From assembly GCA_964429795.1 (NCBI GenBank), contig CAYSCW010000012.1, forward strand, positions 12,759 to 76,758: DNA of 64,000 nucleotides. The letters are read 5' to 3'. Below are positions 60,357-64,000 of the stretch, one piece after another. Numbering within the stretch: the stretch's first letter is position 1; every line of letters begins with the position of its first letter. A program made the position numbers and the translations under genes. Source of the DNA: CAYSCW01 sp964429795 (GTDB taxonomy: Bacteria; Acidobacteriota; Aminicenantia; Aminicenantales; Aminicenantaceae). A model generated the notes under the pieces. It was not told where the DNA came from, ran no database searches, and saw nothing but the letters and a program-made list of their open reading frames with translations.

Positions 60357-60440
60357 TTATGGTTTTTTTTCAATAAGCTATTCTTAAAATTCAACGTCTT
60401 AAAGTTTCAATATGTTTTTTCATTTATTTTAAGGAAAAAG

Positions 60441-61253
60441 TTATGGCATTCTTTTTTCTTCCCATTTTTTTGCCAATTTCTGTGCATCATCGACCCAATA
60501 CTTCAGCTTATTTTCCCAGTGTTCACGACGTTTCAGAATCCAATCTACATATTGAGCGGAAGGTCCACTTGCTTTTTTTCCATTGATATACAGCTCTTCC
60601 GCATTTTCTGGACCCCATTTATAGCTATGGAGAGTATAAAATAATAGAGGAATTTGATCTTTAACGCCTTTCCATTCCCAAAAATTCATAAGGCTGTTTA
60701 GATAATAGAGTCCACCCGTTAAATTAATTATAGGGTTGAAAATTAAATTCTTATCATAACCGGGATATCCCATTTCGGTCAATATGTTCCATGCCCTGTA
60801 ATCCATCCATTGAGTCAGTCCTTTAGCTCCCACCTCAGAAATAGCTTTGGGATCTCCTCTGCTTTCCTTCTCTAACCAAGCTAAAATCAAAGGAGCACTA
60901 AGTCCCTTATTCCCGTATTTTTCATCTGCCATCACAATTAATTGAATACAGTCTTGTTTCTCCTTGTTTGTAAATTTTTCCTCATGATCTCTGATTAATT
61001 CCCAAAAGCAGAGGGCAATAGCCTTTTGTCTTAGAACGTCTTTAATAAAATTCCTATTGACCTTTTCCATAATCTCCATCTTTTCCATATCTTCTTTTAA
61101 TCCTTCTCTCTCTGTCCTAGATTTTTTAATTTCTCCAACTAGAAAAAGATTCCAAAGTGCTAATAAAGTCAGCCCAATAAGAAAGAAAGAGCAGGGTATA
61201 ATTATCAATTTTAACCATTTCCTATCTTTTTGTTGCCTGTCCAAATCCTGCAT
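60441..61253 (-). CDS. Membrane-anchored lytic-transglycosylase-like protein
   Basis: A 270-residue protein with one N-terminal membrane helix (KLIIIPCSFFLIGLTLLALW), a coiled-coil stretch, and a C-terminal domain of the SLT/lysozyme-like fold. APLILAWLEKESRGDPKAIS has the catalytic-type Glu of ES..dP.A.S, followed by VGAKGLTQWMD (GA.GL.Q.m) and FNPIINLTGGLYYLNSLMNF. In the family this cleaves peptidoglycan; activity is likely since the ESxxxP, GLxQ and N(I)xxG motifs are kept. The paralogue encoded just upstream has the same plan. How cell-wall cutting relates to gas vesicles is unclear. Confidence 0.82.
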   Translation of the reverse strand: MQDLDRQQKDRKWLKLIIIPCSFFLIGLTLLALWNLFLVGEIKKSRTEREGLKEDMEKMEIMEKVNRNFIKDVLRQKAIALCFWELIRDHEEKFTNKEKQDCIQLIVMADEKYGNKGLSAPLILAWLEKESRGDPKAISEVGAKGLTQWMDYRAWNILTEMGYPGYDKNLIFNPIINLTGGLYYLNSLMNFWEWKGVKDQIPLLFYTLHSYKWGPENAEELYINGKKASGPSAQYVDWILKRREHWENKLKYWVDDAQKLAKKWEEKRMP

Positions 61254-61387
61254 CCCTGAATTCCTCCGATTAATAGAAAAAATTTTTAAATTAGGTTTCC
61301 TTATGATTTCTTCTTCATTTTCTTTTTATTACTTGATGCTTTAGAAATAAAGAAAAAGCTCCCAACAGTATCCAAATTATTAAGTTG

Positions 61388-62218
61388 CTATTCATCGCAT
61401 CTTTCCAAAATCCTAACTTCATCCAATCTAGTCGGTGTTTCCCTTTCCTCCTCGAATCTCTCGCCATTATTCATCCAATTCTCCAGTTTCTCCGACCAAT
61501 ATTCCCTACGATTTAAAATCCAGTTTACATATTCGATAGCTGGTCTGTATGCTCTTTTTCCAGTATTAAAGAGCTCTTCGGTATTCTTTGTTCCCCATTT
61601 ATAACTGTGGAGTGCATAAAATAAAATAAGAGATTTGTTTTTAATACCCACCCTACGCCAATAATTCATGAGACCAATAAAATGATAAATTCCTCCTGTT
61701 AAGTTAATGACTGGATTGAAAACTAGCTCTTCATCATAACCAGAGTACCCCAAAGCAGTTAATACTTCATCTGCCCTGAAATCCATCAATTGAGTCAATC
61801 CTTTTGCTTTGGCATAGGAGACAGCTTCGGGATTTCCGTCACTTTCCTTTTCTAGCCAGGCTAAAATTAAAGGGGCATCAAATTCTCTATCTCTATATTT
61901 TTCATCCGCTATCGAAATAAGTTGAATACACTCTTGTATTAATTCTTTTTTGTATTTATTTTTATGGTCTTGGGTCAATTCCTGAAAACACAAATTAATA
62001 GCTCTATGTCTTGCTGCGTGTTTAGTAAAATTCTTGTTGGCTTTCTCCAGAATCTCTAATCTCTCTATACTTTTTCTCAGTCCTTCTCTCTCCGCTTCAG
62101 ATCTTTTAATTTCCTCTACTAAAAATAGATCCCAAAGGAATAATAAAATTAATCCAATTGTAAAAAAAGAAAAGATCGGGATTAATAATCCAAATCTTCT
62201 TTTATATTTTTTTTGCAT
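61388..62218 (-). CDS. Membrane-anchored lytic-transglycosylase-like protein, paralogue
   Basis: A 276-residue paralogue of the downstream gene product: membrane helix FGLLIPIFSFFTIGLILLFL, coiled-coil SEAEREGLRKSIERLEILEK, then the SLT-like domain APLILAWLEKESDGNPEAVS (catalytic-type Glu), YAKAKGLTQLMD and FNPVINLTGGIYHFIGLMNY. The order of motifs and the ending WILNRREYWSEKLENWMNNG match its partner, so they are a tandem duplication. It is preceded by a leader, near-sigma-54 promoter and enhancer dyad that match those before the short histidine kinase at 32.8 kb. The stretch ahead is 639 bases long. Confidence 0.82.
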   Translation of the reverse strand: MQKKYKRRFGLLIPIFSFFTIGLILLFLWDLFLVEEIKRSEAEREGLRKSIERLEILEKANKNFTKHAARHRAINLCFQELTQDHKNKYKKELIQECIQLISIADEKYRDREFDAPLILAWLEKESDGNPEAVSYAKAKGLTQLMDFRADEVLTALGYSGYDEELVFNPVINLTGGIYHFIGLMNYWRRVGIKNKSLILFYALHSYKWGTKNTEELFNTGKRAYRPAIEYVNWILNRREYWSEKLENWMNNGERFEEERETPTRLDEVRILERCDE

Positions 62219-62466
62219 ATCTGAATTTCAACTTAAAAAATATTTTAAATCTCTGTTTTCTCTCTAATTTTTTCTAATACTTTCTCAGCGAGATGGGCAA
62301 AGGATGGCTTTACAGGCTACCGCCGTTGAAAAATTTTTGATATAAATTTCCAATCTTCTACTTTGTGCGCAATAAATCCTATTTCTCTTTAGCCCTTGTC
62401 TCTATATTGATCTGCATAGGCGAAAGTCCTTTTTCCCGAATTTTCATTTAGGATTTAATTCAATAA

Positions 62467-62482
62467 TCAAGTTTCATGCCAA
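62467..62482 (-). promoter_or_regulatory. Near-consensus sigma-54 promoter
   Basis: On the minus strand TTGGCATGAAACTTGA, identical to the element at 32573-32588, again with TTGA instead of TTGC at -12. The enhancer dyad is centred about 129 bp upstream, the same spacing as at 32 kb. Confidence 0.5.
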
Positions 62483-62599
62483 CTCTTAATCTGGATTTAG
62501 GAATCTCCTTTTAACTTATTTAATTTAAAAGAGTTATATTTTAGATAATTCACTTTGTTCCATCTTTTTATCTTTTTTTTATGCAATTTCCTTAAAAAT

Positions 62600-62617
62600 C
62601 ATGGATTTTTTTCCATA
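62600..62617 (-). promoter_or_regulatory. Enhancer dyad (UAS site 5)
   Basis: On the minus strand TATGGA-AAAAAA-TCCATG, differing from site 2 in the last base only. The next bases (ATTTTTAAGGAAA) also match those after site 2. Confidence 0.72.
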
Positions 62618-62658
62618 TTTTAATTATATAGTTTTTGAAAGGATGATCTTGCAATCTG

Positions 62659-62692
62659 TTAACCTGCATTATTCATGAATAATGCAGGTTAA
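62659..62692. repeat. Perfect palindrome derived from the dispersed element
   Basis: A perfect 34-bp palindrome with arms TTAACCTGCATTATTCA and the reverse complement. The arm matches the terminal repeat of the 150-bp element, so this is a core-less derivative like the one at 49782-49805. It lies about 165 bases after the response regulator stop and could form a terminator-like hairpin. Confidence 0.68.
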
Positions 62693-62857
62693 ATAAGGAG
62701 ATAACAACAAAAAAAGAGAGGCTATTTTAGAGGAAAATTGCTGATCTTTTATAAAAGGCCTGTTTTCTGATTAAGCTGTTCTGGAATATATAAATGTAGT
62801 AATCTTTTTCTCTAGGCAGGATCTTTTGGGATTGGGATTGTTTAAATCAGGACAATG

Positions 62858-63484
62858 TTAGTTATTTTTAGGTTTGTCGGCTTTTAGGGCCTCAGCAATT
62901 TTTATTAACTCTAACTTCTCCCTCTTGCTAATCTTAGAATCTTCCATCCATTCGGCCATAAGTCTATCATCCCCCAGGACGAAAGCTCTCAAAGCGACTT
63001 CCCAAAAACAGGCTTGATTTTCTCTGCAGTGCTTTAACTTAGCAAGATTTGCTTGTTGTGATCTAATTCTCTTTAGAATCTCTTTCTCTCTCATCCTATC
63101 TCCAAAGGCCATCAACGTCAATTTCAGGCCATCTCTGATAACTGCCTTCACATATTTCAGATCTATTGGTTTGGTAATATAATCAAAAGCACCAAATTTC
63201 ATTGCCATCCTTGCAGTATCCATAGTGCCATAGCCAGTTATAACAATAACTATAATATTTTTATCAACTTTTTTTATATGCTGAAGCACTTCAATCCCTT
63301 CCATTTTGGGCATTTTTAAATCTAGTAATACTATATCTGGTTTTTTCTCCTTTACTATTTTTAGGCCGTCTACTCCATCCAGTGCAGTAAATACATCATA
63401 ACCTTCAGGAGTTAAAGCTTTTTCAAAATAATAGCATATATCCTTCTCATCATCGATTACTAAGATTTGAGGTTTTTTTCTCAT
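62858..63484 (-). CDS. Response regulator with uncharacterised C-terminal region
   Basis: A 208-residue response regulator. Receiver about 1-122 with ILVIDDEKDICYYF, IVLLDLKMPKMEGIE (acceptor Asp intact), VIVITGYGTMDTARMAMKFG and FDYITKPID, which is the NtrC-type receiver style also seen in the regulator at 34055. The C-terminal 85 residues are helical with KHCRENQACFWEVALRAFVL and lack the AAA+ and helix-turn-helix parts, so it is not an activator itself. It may act as a phosphate sink or bind a partner. It overlaps the upstream Hsp20-like gene by 35 bases, tying the signal to the gas vesicle locus. Confidence 0.88.
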   Translation of the reverse strand: MRKKPQILVIDDEKDICYYFEKALTPEGYDVFTALDGVDGLKIVKEKKPDIVLLDLKMPKMEGIEVLQHIKKVDKNIIVIVITGYGTMDTARMAMKFGAFDYITKPIDLKYVKAVIRDGLKLTLMAFGDRMREKEILKRIRSQQANLAKLKHCRENQACFWEVALRAFVLGDDRLMAEWMEDSKISKREKLELIKIAEALKADKPKNN

Positions 63485-63965
63485 TCTTTCTGCTCCATTT
63501 TCTATTTTCTATATTTCTTTTTTTGGGTAACACAAGTAGCAAAATATCATTTCGGAAATTTTCCTTTATATTTTTTATATCAACATCATAAGGTAAAAGA
63601 ATTTCTTCATTAAATTCATAGTCTTCGTGTTTACCTGAGATAAAATATTTTCTTTTCTCAAGGCCAAAGTTAAGCTCGCCCTTCCTGAAATTGCCTAGAT
63701 CAATGACAATCTGAACTTCCTCTGCTTCCTTAAAAACATCTACAATTGGCTCTTTAATTCGCTTGAAAAAAGGTTTAGTTATATACTGCCATTTTCTTGG
63801 CCTTTTGTATGCCTCACCTGTATACTTATGGGTTGCCTCTCTGGAATAATGCTTTTGTATTTTAGAAAGCATGGGTATATCAAACGAAGATTCCTTTAAA
63901 ATATTATTTTCAGAACATTCTCTCCAGACTTTCCTCATTGTTCTTGGTGGTATACTTCTTACCAT
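63450..63965 (-). CDS. Hsp20-like protein
   Basis: A 171-residue protein with a basic N-terminal half (TMRKVWRECSENNILKESSF) and a C-terminal Hsp20-type domain: IVDVFKEAEEVQIVIDLGNF, LNFGLEKRKYFISGKHEDYE, FNEEILLPYDVDIKNIKENF and NDILLLVLPK. It is the most divergent of the four Hsp20-like proteins in the window. It resembles GvpH-type proteins in placing a DVF.E...v.iv.dLg strand before the core. The start at 63965 is 35 bases from the window end, so its promoter is not visible. It overlaps the response regulator gene by 35 bases. Confidence 0.78.
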   Translation of the reverse strand: MVRSIPPRTMRKVWRECSENNILKESSFDIPMLSKIQKHYSREATHKYTGEAYKRPRKWQYITKPFFKRIKEPIVDVFKEAEEVQIVIDLGNFRKGELNFGLEKRKYFISGKHEDYEFNEEILLPYDVDIKNIKENFRNDILLLVLPKKRNIENRKWSRKNEKKTSNLSNR

Positions 63966-64000
63966 TTTTTTATTAATACTGAGAATTTTCTTCTTTTAGC

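Larger units (their letters stand above)
60052..60440 (-). promoter_or_regulatory. Control region of the gvpA operon
   Basis: No gene. Read leftward it holds enhancer dyad 4 (60339-60356) with an extra half site, the sigma-54 promoter (60241-60257), and a leader of about 180 bases up to the first gene. The leader is AT-rich with no strong hairpin. Confidence 0.72.
62219..62857 (-). promoter_or_regulatory. Control region before transglycosylase-like genes
   Basis: No gene seen. Read leftward it holds a perfect 34-bp palindrome (62659-62692), enhancer dyad 5 (62600-62617), a near-sigma-54 promoter (62467-62482) and a leader ending with GGCGGTAGCCT (62314-62324). From dyad to GGCGGTAGCCT it is homologous to 32436-32739 on the plus strand. 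Confidence 0.7.

Noticed and set aside
1..64000. CRISPR arrays, tRNA or rRNA genes, complete insertion sequences
   Set aside because: I looked for regularly spaced repeats, cloverleaf-like sequences, rRNA core motifs and transposase motifs and found none.

Overview
The window looks like a chromosomal segment of an uncultured, Gram-negative-type, probably anaerobic and peptide-using bacterium. Sec, lipoprotein and Tat export signals sit beside a corrinoid methyltransferase-type protein, many peptidases and sigma-54 control. The gene mix resembles Candidatus Aminicenantes or a neighbouring Acidobacteriota-like lineage, but this is inference from gene content; no rRNA or other phylogenetic marker is present. 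No tRNA, rRNA, CRISPR array or complete insertion sequence was seen.

Left part (1-26.7 kb, visibly GC-richer): mostly single metabolic genes. They are a gamma-glutamyltransferase (cut by the window edge), an esterase-like exported protein, a ParA ATPase with a small overlapping partner, a YtcJ-type amidohydrolase lipoprotein, an M1 aminopeptidase, a TldD/TldE pair whose TldD carries a Tat signal, an acyl-CoA synthetase, an RRM protein, a DUF2784-like membrane protein, an SPL-type radical SAM enzyme, a 5'-nucleotidase-like protein that lost a metal motif, a YbaK/ProX-type deacylase, a GNAT-like protein, a corrinoid protein paired with a thymidylate-synthase-like enzyme, an APC permease, a small peptide plus a radical SAM/SPASM enzyme, and a Ser/Thr kinase with TolB-like and TPR domains.

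Middle part (27-43.5 kb, AT-richer, all plus strand): a dense signalling block. It holds six histidine kinases, a degenerate stand-alone receiver, an NtrC-type sigma-54 activator, a receiver-GGDEF diguanylate cyclase, small anti-sigma-like and winged-helix proteins, and two decayed fragments (a histidine kinase and a receiver).

Right part (43.5-64 kb, all minus strand): a gas vesicle cluster. It encodes GvpA, two GvpA-like proteins with added zinc ribbons (one also with a GRAM/PH-like domain), four GvpF/L proteins (one fused to a J domain), GvpG, GvpK, GvpN, GvpO and a GvpC-like coiled-coil protein. It also carries an unusually large chaperone set: four Hsp20/GvpH-like proteins, DnaK and a Cdc48-type double AAA+ ATPase. 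Upstream lie two lytic-transglycosylase-like membrane proteins and a response regulator.

The two AT-rich blocks appear to be one regulatory unit. A dyad, TATGGA-N6-TCCATA, occurs at five intergenic sites (27.2, 32.4, 35.7, 60.3 and 62.6 kb). At 27.2 kb it lies between two divergent consensus sigma-54 promoters, one facing the Ser/Thr kinase and one facing the first hybrid histidine kinase. At 60.3 kb it lies 93 bp behind a consensus sigma-54 promoter facing the gvpA operon. At 32.4 and 62.6 kb it precedes two homologous promoter and leader regions with the same spacing. The simplest model is that the encoded NtrC-type activator binds this dyad, so that the kinases control gas vesicle formation. 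A dispersed inverted-repeat element of about 150 bp, with shorter derivatives, is scattered through the intergenic spaces.
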